Shown here piece by piece: positions 55,300-63,020 of a DNA stretch of 64,000 nucleotides. The stretch is from Coraliomargarita algicola (lineage in GTDB: Bacteria; Verrucomicrobiota; Verrucomicrobiia; Opitutales; Coraliomargaritaceae), in NCBI RefSeq assembly GCF_033878955.1, contig NZ_CP138858.1, positions 5,235,001-5,299,000 on the forward strand, read 5' to 3'. A program made the position numbers and the translations under genes. Positions within the stretch are counted from its first letter, which is position 1. Each line of letters opens with the position of its first letter. Below the pieces are notes generated by a model, which saw only the letters and a program-made list of their open reading frames with translations, made no database searches and was not told the DNA's origin.

Positions 55300-55405
55300 T
55301 GTTTGGCTGCTCGAATAGCCAAACAAAAATGTTTGGCTATTGTTTGGCTGTTCATATCCGTTCAGGAGTGTTTATGACTGTTTTCGTGAAAATAACAGCC
55401 AAACA
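55300..55405. repeat. Cluster of five TGTTTGGCT motifs in both orientations
   Basis: TGTTTGGCT occurs at 55300-55308, 55330-55338 and 55341-55349. Its reverse complement AGCCAAACA occurs at 55317-55325 and 55397-55405. The first and second in order form a perfect inverted repeat with an 8-base loop. Five exact copies of a 9-mer in 106 bases cannot be chance; a multi-site protein-binding region or an alternative-hairpin region is likely. Confidence 0.75.
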
Positions 55406-55426
55406 TTAATGGAATCCATAAAACTG

Positions 55427-55461
55427 AAAAGCTCTCTAAGTCAGCGACTTAGAGAGCTTTT
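55427..55461 (-). terminator. Terminator of the tRNA-Met gene
   Basis: A perfect 15-bp stem (55427-55441 with 55447-55461) has a 5-base loop. Read on the minus strand it begins 3 bases after the tRNA 3' CCA and ends in TTTT, then CAGTTTT. Confidence 0.88.
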
Positions 55462-55464
55462 AAA

Positions 55465-55548
<84 letters not shown>

Positions 55549-55715
55549 GTTAAATTCGTGTTTCGGAGCAGTTGAATCACGAAGGAAAGGCGGGACTAAA
55601 TGTCGAACTGCGGACCTTGTAAAGGGTTTTCTTTCATTTTGTTTAAATATTTTTTTGGGACGAATTGAGATACGGTTTGCCATCCTTTCCGGGGGCTTTT
55701 ACTGAATGCCTGCAT

Positions 55716-57113
55716 ATGGCGGAACGAAAGCAGTTGAGCACTTACGAGAAAGCATTGGCGATCAATTTGGATCCTTTACAATATGGGGTCTTCGCTGAAA
55801 TTGGGGCAGGGCAGGAAACCGCGAATTGGTTTTTTCGTGTCTCAGGTAGCGCGGGCACGGTGGCTAAAACCATCTCGGCCTATGATATGACGATGAGTGA
55901 TGCACTCTACGGCAAGGCGTCGCGCTATGTGTCGCAGGCGCGTCTGCACTCTATGCTGACTTATGAGTATGATTTGCTGGAGAAACGTCTGGGGGCGGAT
56001 CGTGGTCAGGACACGACTTTCTTCTCTTTTTGTAATACGGTGCGTGCGCGTGGCTATAAGGATAATGGGGAATGTCATGGTTGGCTGGGGGTGCGCTTTC
56101 AATTGAAGCCTGAGACGGAGCCTTGCGAGATTGTGATCCATGTGCGTTTGTTGGATGAAAAGAATCCGGATCAAATGGATGCGTTGGGGAAGGTCGGTGT
56201 GAATTTGATACATGCGGCTTTTTATCATCGGGATAGTTTGAGTGAGTTTGTCGAATCATTGGCGGATGGCGTGGCTAAGGATAGCGTTGAAGTGGATATG
56301 CTTCGCTTCTCGGGCGAGGGCTTCCGCTATGTGGACAATCGTCTGTGTGCCTTGCAGTTGGTGCAAAGTGGTCTGACCGATGCGGCGATGTTTAATGAGA
56401 AGGGGGAGATTGTTCCCGCGGCGGATACGTTGTATAAACGGCCGATCCTTTTGTTGCGTGGTAGTTTCAGTCCTGTGTTGAAGTTGCATTTGGATATGAT
56501 ACAGCAGTCTCGTGAGGCTTTTTCCAAGGTGATGAGTGAGCAGGAGAAATCGCGTGCGCTGGAGATCTGCGAAATTAGTATGAATAACCTGCTGCGTGAT
56601 GGGGGCGCGGTCGATCATGAGGATTTCTTGGACCGTGCGGACGCCTTGCAAGCGCTGGGGAAGACGGTCTTAATTAGTCGAAGCGCGGAGTTTCATCGTA
56701 TTGCGACCTACTTGAGTCGCTATACGGCTGAACCGATTGCGATTATTTTGAGCATTGGTTTGCTGAATGAATTATTTAAGGAGAAATGGGCCGCGAACTT
56801 GGCGGGTGGGGTCTTGGAGTCGTTTGGACGACTTTTTAAGAATCGGGTGCAGTTGTTTGTGTATCCATGGCACAATTCTCGCAGTATGGAGTTGGTCACT
56901 GCGGAGAATTTTAAGGCGCCTAAGAATTGGCAGTATTTCTACCGACACTTAATGCAGAATGATCGTATTGTTCCGATCGGTGTCGGGGATCCGAGTTTAT
57001 TGGCGAATACGGGGCGGACGATTATTAAGAAGATCGAGTCGAATGATGCGACTTGGCGCGATTGGGTACCTGAAGAGGCCTATGGCATGGTGGAACGTAA
57101 ACTGAAACGTTAA
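55716..57113 (+). CDS. Conserved protein of unknown function (often mislabelled TonB-dependent receptor or nucleotidyltransferase)
   Basis: In-frame codons exist from 55665, but ATG 55716 (MAERKQLSTYEKALAINLDP) fits the family start. The 465-residue protein carries the strongly conserved YGVFAEIGAGQETANWFFRV and TVAKTISAYDMTMSDALYG segments, plus NECHGWLGVRF-like GECHGWLGVRFQ and LRGSFSPV. I recognise this as a widespread bacterial family (Cyanobacteriota, Planctomycetota, Verrucomicrobiota) with unhelpful database names. There is no signal peptide, beta-barrel or membrane helix, so it is probably cytoplasmic and not a receptor. It is followed after 11 bases by a spermidine-synthase-like gene, with which it probably forms an operon. 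Confidence 0.8.
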   Translation: MAERKQLSTYEKALAINLDPLQYGVFAEIGAGQETANWFFRVSGSAGTVAKTISAYDMTMSDALYGKASRYVSQARLHSMLTYEYDLLEKRLGADRGQDTTFFSFCNTVRARGYKDNGECHGWLGVRFQLKPETEPCEIVIHVRLLDEKNPDQMDALGKVGVNLIHAAFYHRDSLSEFVESLADGVAKDSVEVDMLRFSGEGFRYVDNRLCALQLVQSGLTDAAMFNEKGEIVPAADTLYKRPILLLRGSFSPVLKLHLDMIQQSREAFSKVMSEQEKSRALEICEISMNNLLRDGGAVDHEDFLDRADALQALGKTVLISRSAEFHRIATYLSRYTAEPIAIILSIGLLNELFKEKWAANLAGGVLESFGRLFKNRVQLFVYPWHNSRSMELVTAENFKAPKNWQYFYRHLMQNDRIVPIGVGDPSLLANTGRTIIKKIESNDATWRDWVPEEAYGMVERKLKR

Positions 57114-57124
57114 ATTCGTTCGAT

Positions 57125-57880
57125 ATGGCTATTCTCTGGCAGCAAGTGATCGATGGAAATCACTATGAGGTGCGTTCGGCGGGGGCTTCGATTCGCTTAT
57201 ATCGTAATGGGGTGAATCACTCGCAATGGAACCCAAACCGTCCCTTATCGGGTTCGATCTGGGATTTGATTACATTGCCCGCACTGCATCGCCCGGCCGG
57301 GAGTCTCCAGGATGTGCTGGTGTTGGGCTTTGGTGCTGGAACGGTGGGGCGGCAAATCCGTGAACTGGTGCAGCCGAAACGTGTTGTGGGGGTGGAGTTA
57401 GATCCGATTCATCTTTCGATTGCGGATGGTTTCTTTGAATGTTCGGAGGGCTGTGATTTAATCGCTGGCGATGCTGTGGAATGGGTGCATGAAGGGGGCG
57501 AGGAGGCGGTCTATGATGTGATTATAGATGATCTCTACGCTGAGCAGGATGGTATTCCTGTGCGTTGTGTGCCTATGGATGTTGAGTGGTGTGAGGCGCT
57601 CGTTACTCTACTTAAGCCTGGTGGCATTTTGATCTTTAATATGATCGAGCCTGAGAAGATTCAGCATATGCCGCTGTTTCAATCGTCTAGGTTGAGAGAG
57701 TTATACTCAGAAACGGTGATGTACCGTATTGATGGATACGAGAACCGGGTAATCGCATTCAGCGACCAAGCCTTTGATTTCGCATGTCTAGAGACTCATC
57801 TCAAAAGTATCTATAAGCGATATCCGGCCTGCCGAGGAGTGCGTGGCCGGTATATCCTGGAGACAGTTCCTTCAGACTGA
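57125..57880 (+). CDS. Spermidine-synthase-like SAM/dcSAM-binding protein
   Basis: The 251-residue protein has the Rossmann-fold motifs of the SpeE family: VLVLGFGAGTVGRQI (glycine loop), VVGVELDPIHLSIADGF (acidic loop), IAGDAVEWV and DVIIDDLYAEQDG. The Asp-Asp in IIDDLY is where polyamine synthases and related methyltransferases bind substrate. The N-terminal tetramerisation strand region of true SpeE is short, so the substrate is uncertain; it could be a polyamine synthase or a methyltransferase. Its end overlaps the end of the convergent pglF-like gene by 9 bases. Confidence 0.75.
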   Translation: MAILWQQVIDGNHYEVRSAGASIRLYRNGVNHSQWNPNRPLSGSIWDLITLPALHRPAGSLQDVLVLGFGAGTVGRQIRELVQPKRVVGVELDPIHLSIADGFFECSEGCDLIAGDAVEWVHEGGEEAVYDVIIDDLYAEQDGIPVRCVPMDVEWCEALVTLLKPGGILIFNMIEPEKIQHMPLFQSSRLRELYSETVMYRIDGYENRVIAFSDQAFDFACLETHLKSIYKRYPACRGVRGRYILETVPSD

Positions 57881-59740
57881 GGGTGTGTATTCGGGGACGT
57901 ACTTTTGAATCGCTTGTTTGATCTCGCGAACGTCAGATCTCTGCATGACAGCTTCTAATTCTGAACAGAGCTGTTCGATGTCGAAAGTTGTATTTTGAGG
58001 TGCGACAAAGCGCATGACGCGTGCATGGCGTGTTGCCTTTAATTCTTCGCTGAGGTGCTGAACTTCCTCGTAGAGTTTTTCGCCGGGTTGTAGCCCGATG
58101 AATTCTATATCGATGTCGGTGTTTTCACGTAAGCCGCTTAAAGCGATCATTTGGCGTGCGACATCGATGATTTTAACAGATTCCCCCATATCCAGAACAA
58201 AAATTTCTCCACCAGAGCCTTGTGTGGCAGACTGGAGTCCTAAGCCGACGGCTTCTTCAACTGTCATGAAGAAGCGAGTGACATCTGGGTCGGTGACGGT
58301 GATGGGCCCACCTGCGGCGATTTGTTTGCGGAAAATGGGAATGACGCTGCCGGAAGATCCTAGCACGTTGCCAAAGCGAACCGCCATGAACTTAGTCTGA
58401 TTGCCGGAGGCTGATTGTTGCGCCCCTAGAGCAAGTTCGGCGAGTCGTTTGCTGACTCCCATGACACTGGTTGGGTTAATTGCTTTGTCAGATGAGATTA
58501 AGATGAGGCGTTCGACGGAATGTTGGCTGGCGATACGCGCCAATTGTTTGGTGGCTATGAAATTATTGTGCAGAGCCTCGACAGGCTGGTCTTCCATCAG
58601 ATTGACGTGCTTATGGGCTGCCGCGTGGAAAATGACTTCGGGGCGATGTTGGTTAAATATATGGACTAACTGGGCCTCATTGAGGATGTCGATTACCCGT
58701 GTTATGATCTTAGTTGTAGGTGCTGCCGCGGATTTGAGGACATTTTGCTGTAGGTCGAAGATGGCGATTTCCGCTTGGTCGATACAGAGTAATTCGGCGG
58801 GGGCATAGCTTAAAATTTGCGCTACGAGTTCGCTGCCAATACTACCACCGGCACCAGTGACTAAGACGCGTTTGCCCGCTAGCATGTTACGGATGTCGTC
58901 AGAGTTCAGGTCGACGGTGTCGCGGCCGAGCAAATCTTCTAGTTGAATTGGCCGCAATTGCGAGAGCTCGGCACGTCCACTGACTAGATCGGTGAGTGCG
59001 GGGACCGTGTCTACCGCGAGTCCAGCATTACGCGCGAGTTCGGCGACTTGGCGCATACGTTTGACTGAGGCTGATGGGAATGCGATTACAGCCTTCGTCG
59101 CGCTGTAAAGCTTGGCTACAGTAGAAATTTCGTCGACAGTGTCGGCTACGAGCACTCCATGCACATAACGACCGACTTTCTTGAGGTCGTCGTCAAGAAA
59201 TGCGACCGGCCGCATGCCGAGGCGGGTCTTATTCATCAGGTCGGAGCAGAGTCCTGCACCAATTTCTCCGGCGCCGATGATGATGACATTCTCGGCGCTG
59301 TCCATTGTGAGCCAATCTTCAATGCCACGGCTGGATTTCACTCGCATTAACACACGAAAAGAGGCAAACGCTAGAAAGCTAATCAAGAAGTAGGTGAGGA
59401 TGACGGCGCGTGGTGGTACGTTCTGTCCTTTGTAAATATACCACATCGAAATCAAGATCAGAGCATTGGCAAAGAGGCCGCTAAAGAGTCTAAGAGCGTC
59501 AGGTAGGCGGAAGTAAGATAAGATCGAGTTGAACTGACCACTGGCGATCAATAACATGAGTTGAAGGCCCACGACCCAAGTTAGGGTATTGATACGATCC
59601 ACGCCGTGATTTTCGGGTACATTGAAATCGAAGCGTAATTCATAGGCCGCCCAATAACTAGCGAGCGAAATTATTGAGTAAAATAATATGAGCGCCAGGG
59701 ACCTTAAATTTAAATACCGAACTAATCTATTGCGACTCAT
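57872..59740 (-). CDS. UDP-GlcNAc 4,6-dehydratase of the PglF/WbpM/CapD type
   Basis: The N-terminus contains about four membrane helices (residues 10-125). A first nucleotide-binding domain (about 145-270; VIIIGAGEIGAGL) is followed by the SDR catalytic domain (about 285-560) with RVLVTGAGGSIGSELVAQIL, HAAAHKHVNLMEDQP and SDKAINPTSVMGVSKRLAE. In this family the catalytic SDR Tyr is replaced by Met, and SVMGVSKR shows exactly that Met-x3-Lys arrangement. Such enzymes make UDP-4-keto-6-deoxy-GlcNAc for bacillosamine- or QuiNAc-type sugars in O-antigen, capsule or glycoprotein. It lies 19 bases after the aminotransferase gene in the same operon. Confidence 0.92.
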   Translation of the reverse strand: MSRNRLVRYLNLRSLALILFYSIISLASYWAAYELRFDFNVPENHGVDRINTLTWVVGLQLMLLIASGQFNSILSYFRLPDALRLFSGLFANALILISMWYIYKGQNVPPRAVILTYFLISFLAFASFRVLMRVKSSRGIEDWLTMDSAENVIIIGAGEIGAGLCSDLMNKTRLGMRPVAFLDDDLKKVGRYVHGVLVADTVDEISTVAKLYSATKAVIAFPSASVKRMRQVAELARNAGLAVDTVPALTDLVSGRAELSQLRPIQLEDLLGRDTVDLNSDDIRNMLAGKRVLVTGAGGSIGSELVAQILSYAPAELLCIDQAEIAIFDLQQNVLKSAAAPTTKIITRVIDILNEAQLVHIFNQHRPEVIFHAAAHKHVNLMEDQPVEALHNNFIATKQLARIASQHSVERLILISSDKAINPTSVMGVSKRLAELALGAQQSASGNQTKFMAVRFGNVLGSSGSVIPIFRKQIAAGGPITVTDPDVTRFFMTVEEAVGLGLQSATQGSGGEIFVLDMGESVKIIDVARQMIALSGLRENTDIDIEFIGLQPGEKLYEEVQHLSEELKATRHARVMRFVAPQNTTFDIEQLCSELEAVMQRSDVREIKQAIQKYVPEYTPSV

Positions 59741-59759
59741 GATTGAGAAATCTCCTTTT

Positions 59760-60884
59760 CTAGAGCCATTCGTATCGTATCGTATCGATCACCAATTGTC
59801 GTTGATCGTCGCTCATGTTGGAGCCACTCGGCAGGCATAGCCCGCGGTCAAAGAGCTGTGTTGCCAATGCCCCACCGAAGCACTTCGCATTCTGAAAAAT
59901 TGGTTGTAAGTGGAGTGGTTTCCAAAGTGGGCGAGCTTCTATGTCGGCCTGTGCCAGAGCTGCGAGTATACTGTCGCGCGAACTTCCGCTGATCACCGGG
60001 TCCACTGTGAGGCAAGTCAGCCAGTAGTTGGCTGCATTGGTTTCGGCTATGGGCATGAAGTCAATGCCGGGTATATTACCGAGTGCACGCTGGTAGGCAT
60101 CGAAGTGTGCTTTGCGTGTGGTGATGCGGCGATCCAGGTCAGTTAACTGGCTATTGCCGAGGCCCGCCAGTAGATTGCTCATGCGGTAGTTGTAGCCAAT
60201 CGCTTTGTGTTCATAATGCGCGACAGGTTCTCGGGCTTGAGTTGCCAAGTAGCGTGCGCGTTCGATCTGATCGCGCTCATTGGCAAGCAGCATGCCACCA
60301 CCTGAGGTTGTTATGATCTTGTTCCCATTAAATGAGAAGAAGGAAAATGTGCCCATTGAACCTGCCGGGCGTCCGCGATAGCTCGCGCCCAGGGCTTCGG
60401 CGGCATCTTCTATCACTGGCACTTCATATCGGGCGCAGAGTTCCAGAATGTGATCCATCTCCGCGCATTGACCATATAAGTGAACAACGATTACAGCTTT
60501 AATATTGTCGTGCGTCTTTAGAGCTTCTTCCAGTAGCTCGGGGTCCATGTTCCAGGTGCGTCGTTCGCTGTCGATAAAGATAGGCTCTGCTCCGAGATAG
60601 CAGATCGGATTCGCACTTGCAGCAAAAGTGAGGGTGGGACAAACCACTGCATCGCCGCTGTTGATGCCTAGGATCTGAAGCGCCAAGTGTAGTGCAGCGG
60701 TGCCAGAATTGAGGGCAACGGCGTACTTACGCTGTGCGCGTGTTGCGACAGCTGCTTCGAAAGCATCTAATGCGGGCCCTACTGGAGCCACCCAGTTTGA
60801 GGTTAACACGGCATCAACACTCGCGTGGTCGCGGGCGCTTATGTCTGGGGGGGATAGATAGATGCTAGGCATGATTTGGTGCAT
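59760..60884 (-). CDS. DegT/DnrJ/EryC1/StrS sugar aminotransferase (PglE-like)
   Basis: The ATG at 60884 is chosen over an in-frame TTG at 60890; another ATG lies at 60872. The protein has the PLP-fold landmarks of sugar aminotransferases: ALNSGTAALHLAL, PTLTFAASANPICYLGAEP, VHLYGQCAEMD, VIEDAAEALGASY and FSFFSFNGNKIITTSGGGML, where the Lys forms the internal aldimine. SNWVAPVGPALDAFE near the start is typical of the PglE/LegC branch, which aminates UDP-4-keto-6-deoxy sugars. With the downstream PglF-like dehydratase this gives the first two steps of bacillosamine-type sugar synthesis; PglD- and PglC-like genes are not in the window. Confidence 0.93.
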   Translation of the reverse strand: MHQIMPSIYLSPPDISARDHASVDAVLTSNWVAPVGPALDAFEAAVATRAQRKYAVALNSGTAALHLALQILGINSGDAVVCPTLTFAASANPICYLGAEPIFIDSERRTWNMDPELLEEALKTHDNIKAVIVVHLYGQCAEMDHILELCARYEVPVIEDAAEALGASYRGRPAGSMGTFSFFSFNGNKIITTSGGGMLLANERDQIERARYLATQAREPVAHYEHKAIGYNYRMSNLLAGLGNSQLTDLDRRITTRKAHFDAYQRALGNIPGIDFMPIAETNAANYWLTCLTVDPVISGSSRDSILAALAQADIEARPLWKPLHLQPIFQNAKCFGGALATQLFDRGLCLPSGSNMSDDQRQLVIDTIRYEWL

Positions 60885-60948
60885 GCTCAACGATCAGACC
60901 GAGCTTTTCCAACTTTAATTTTCGTCAATTTTGCGCACGTCAAGCAAA

Positions 60949-60984
60949 CTGGCAGATTTCAGGACTTAGACTGGAATCTGTCAG
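60949..60984. repeat. Imperfect inverted repeat between PglE-like and PEP carboxykinase genes
   Basis: CTGGCAGATT (60949-60958) and AATCTGTCAG (60975-60984) form a 10-bp stem with one G-U pair and a 16-base loop. It lies 41 bases after the carboxykinase stop on the minus strand. No T-tract follows, so a terminator role is weak. Confidence 0.4.
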
Positions 60985-61025
60985 AGACGAGGCCCTATGC
61001 TCGGGCGGGAGCGGTGTGAAGGGCG

Positions 61026-62828
61026 CTATAGTCGGGAAATTAGCATTTCCCGTTGAAAGATCATTTCTTTTGGCAAGTGCTCGTGCAACTTTAGGAAGAG
61101 TTCCTCATGCGTTAAAGTTTGCATGCGTAAGCGCTCGCGGTCGATGTGCATGAGCTTTTCGAAGTCTTCTTCGCTCATATCCAGTCCACGCCAGTCAATG
61201 TCGCTATAGCGTGGCATCCAACCAATGGGCGTTTCTTTCGCGCCGGCACGGCCTGTGGCGCGTTCGACGATCCAACGGAGTGGTCGCATGTTGTCGCTAA
61301 AGCCTGGCCAGAGGAATTTACCTTCGTCATCTTTGCGGAACCAGTTGACGTTAAAAATGCGTGGGGTTTCGGCCAGGTTGCGTTGCATCTTGATCCAGTG
61401 GCGAAAGTAATCGCCCATGTGATAGCCGCAGAAGGGGAGCATCGCCATCGGGTCGCGGCGGACCTTACCCAAGGTTCCTTCCGCGGCAGCGGTCATTTCT
61501 GATCCGGTGGTAGCGCCGAGGTAAACGCCGTGGCCCCAGTTAAAGGCTTGGGAGACTAGGGGCACATCGCTCATGCGACGCCCTCCAAAGACCATGGCAT
61601 GTATGCGAACACCTTCGGGCTTTTCCCAGTCGGGGTCGATGACCGGGCAGTTGGCCGCTGGTGCGGTAAAGCGGCTGTTGGGATGCGCTGAGGGAGTATC
61701 GCTTTCCGGGGTCCAATCGTTGCCCTTCCAGTCGATCAGGTGCGCGGGAGTCTCTTTTGTCATGCCTTCCCACCAGACATCGCCATCGTCTGTGAGCGCG
61801 ACATTGGTAAAGATGGTATCTTTGGAGCAGGAGGTCATTGCGCTCGGGTTGGTGTCGAAGGAAGTACCGGGAGCAACCCCGAAGAAACCTGCTTCGGGGT
61901 TGATTGCGTAGAGGCAACCGTCGGGGCCGGGCTTTATCCACGCGATATCGTCGCCGACGCAGGTAACTTTGTAGCCCTCCATTTCCTTCGGTGGGATCAC
62001 CATGGCAAAATTTGTTTTACCGCAGGCGCTGGGGAAGGCGGCTGTCACGTAAGTCTTGGTTCCGTCGGGCTCTTCGACCCCGAGAATGAGCATATGCTCG
62101 GCCATCCAACCTTCGTCGCGAGCCAGGGTGGATGCGATACGCAGTGCCAGGCATTTTTTGCCTAAGAGTGCATTGCCTCCATAGCCGGAACCGTAGGAGA
62201 CGATCGTGCGCTCTTCGGGGAAATGCACGATATGTGTGTCTTCAGGGTTACAGGGCCAGGGCACATCCACATCACCCTCTTCGAGGGGGCAACCGACTGA
62301 ATGCAGGCAGGGGACGAAAAATCCATCGGTGCCGAGCACGTCGAGCACGGGAGTGCCGATACGCGTCATGATGCGCATGTTGACGACCACGTAGGGTGAA
62401 TCAGTGATTTCGACTCCGATCTTCGAGATCGGTCCCCCCACCGGGCCCATGCTGAAGGGGATCACATACATGGTGCGGCCATGCATGCAGCCATTAAACA
62501 ATTGCTTCAGTTTACGTCGCATTTCGCGCGGGTCTTCCCAGTTGTTGGTTGGACCGGCTCCATCTTTATTTTGGGAGCAGATAAATGTCTTTGACTCGAC
62601 GCGTGCGACGTCGCGTGGGTCAGAGCGGAACAGGTAGCTATTGGGGCGTTTCGCTTCGTTGAGTTTTATGCATGTGTTCTTTTCGACCATCATCGAAAAG
62701 AGGCTGTCCGCTTCTTGTTGGGAGCCGTCGCACCAGTGAATGGACTCAGGTTCGCAGAGGGTGACCATCTTTTCGACCCATTTGAGAAGTGCTTTATGTG
62801 AGGTGGAGGAGGGTGTTTGATTAGACAT
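61026..62828 (-). CDS. pckG: Phosphoenolpyruvate carboxykinase (GTP)
   Basis: At 600 residues it has the normal GTP-PEPCK length. Key motifs are the hyper-reactive P-loop FPSACGKTNFAM, GDDIAWIK, RNSKM-type substrate contact region (MHGRTMYVIPFSMGPVGGP), metal-binding His/Asp segments and the nucleotide-binding Phe-rich segment near FNVNWFRKDDEGKFLWPGF. It converts oxaloacetate plus GTP to phosphoenolpyruvate, GDP and carbon dioxide in the cytoplasm. It is transcribed alone on the minus strand, divergent from the topoisomerase gene with a 192-base shared upstream region. An ordinary core metabolic gene. Confidence 0.97.
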   Translation of the reverse strand: MSNQTPSSTSHKALLKWVEKMVTLCEPESIHWCDGSQQEADSLFSMMVEKNTCIKLNEAKRPNSYLFRSDPRDVARVESKTFICSQNKDGAGPTNNWEDPREMRRKLKQLFNGCMHGRTMYVIPFSMGPVGGPISKIGVEITDSPYVVVNMRIMTRIGTPVLDVLGTDGFFVPCLHSVGCPLEEGDVDVPWPCNPEDTHIVHFPEERTIVSYGSGYGGNALLGKKCLALRIASTLARDEGWMAEHMLILGVEEPDGTKTYVTAAFPSACGKTNFAMVIPPKEMEGYKVTCVGDDIAWIKPGPDGCLYAINPEAGFFGVAPGTSFDTNPSAMTSCSKDTIFTNVALTDDGDVWWEGMTKETPAHLIDWKGNDWTPESDTPSAHPNSRFTAPAANCPVIDPDWEKPEGVRIHAMVFGGRRMSDVPLVSQAFNWGHGVYLGATTGSEMTAAAEGTLGKVRRDPMAMLPFCGYHMGDYFRHWIKMQRNLAETPRIFNVNWFRKDDEGKFLWPGFSDNMRPLRWIVERATGRAGAKETPIGWMPRYSDIDWRGLDMSEEDFEKLMHIDRERLRMQTLTHEELFLKLHEHLPKEMIFQREMLISRL

Positions 62829-63020
62829 GACTGCAACCTAGCACTGAACGAGCCAATGGTAAGGATAAAACACGATTGGTAAAAAATTATTCAACTTTCA
62901 AGTCACTGGAATGAGGCTGGCTAATTGCAGTTTTTTTGAGCTTCTTGATTGAGCCCCATAATGCAGCCTGTAAAGAAATCTACTTGAACACCGCTGCTGA
63001 AAACCTCTCACTCTGCAAAT

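Larger units (their letters stand above)
54988..55426. other. Non-coding spacer with repeats between transposon remnant and tRNA-Met
   Basis: About 440 bases hold no protein-like frame on either strand. The stretch contains an 11-bp inverted repeat at 55041-55074 and a five-copy 9-bp motif cluster at 55300-55405 (listed separately). Confidence 0.6.

Noticed and set aside
61146..62637. Several plus-strand frames of 60-140 codons opposite the PEP carboxykinase gene
   Set aside because: They are antisense shadows of a strongly conserved enzyme gene; none shows a recognisable motif or start signal.
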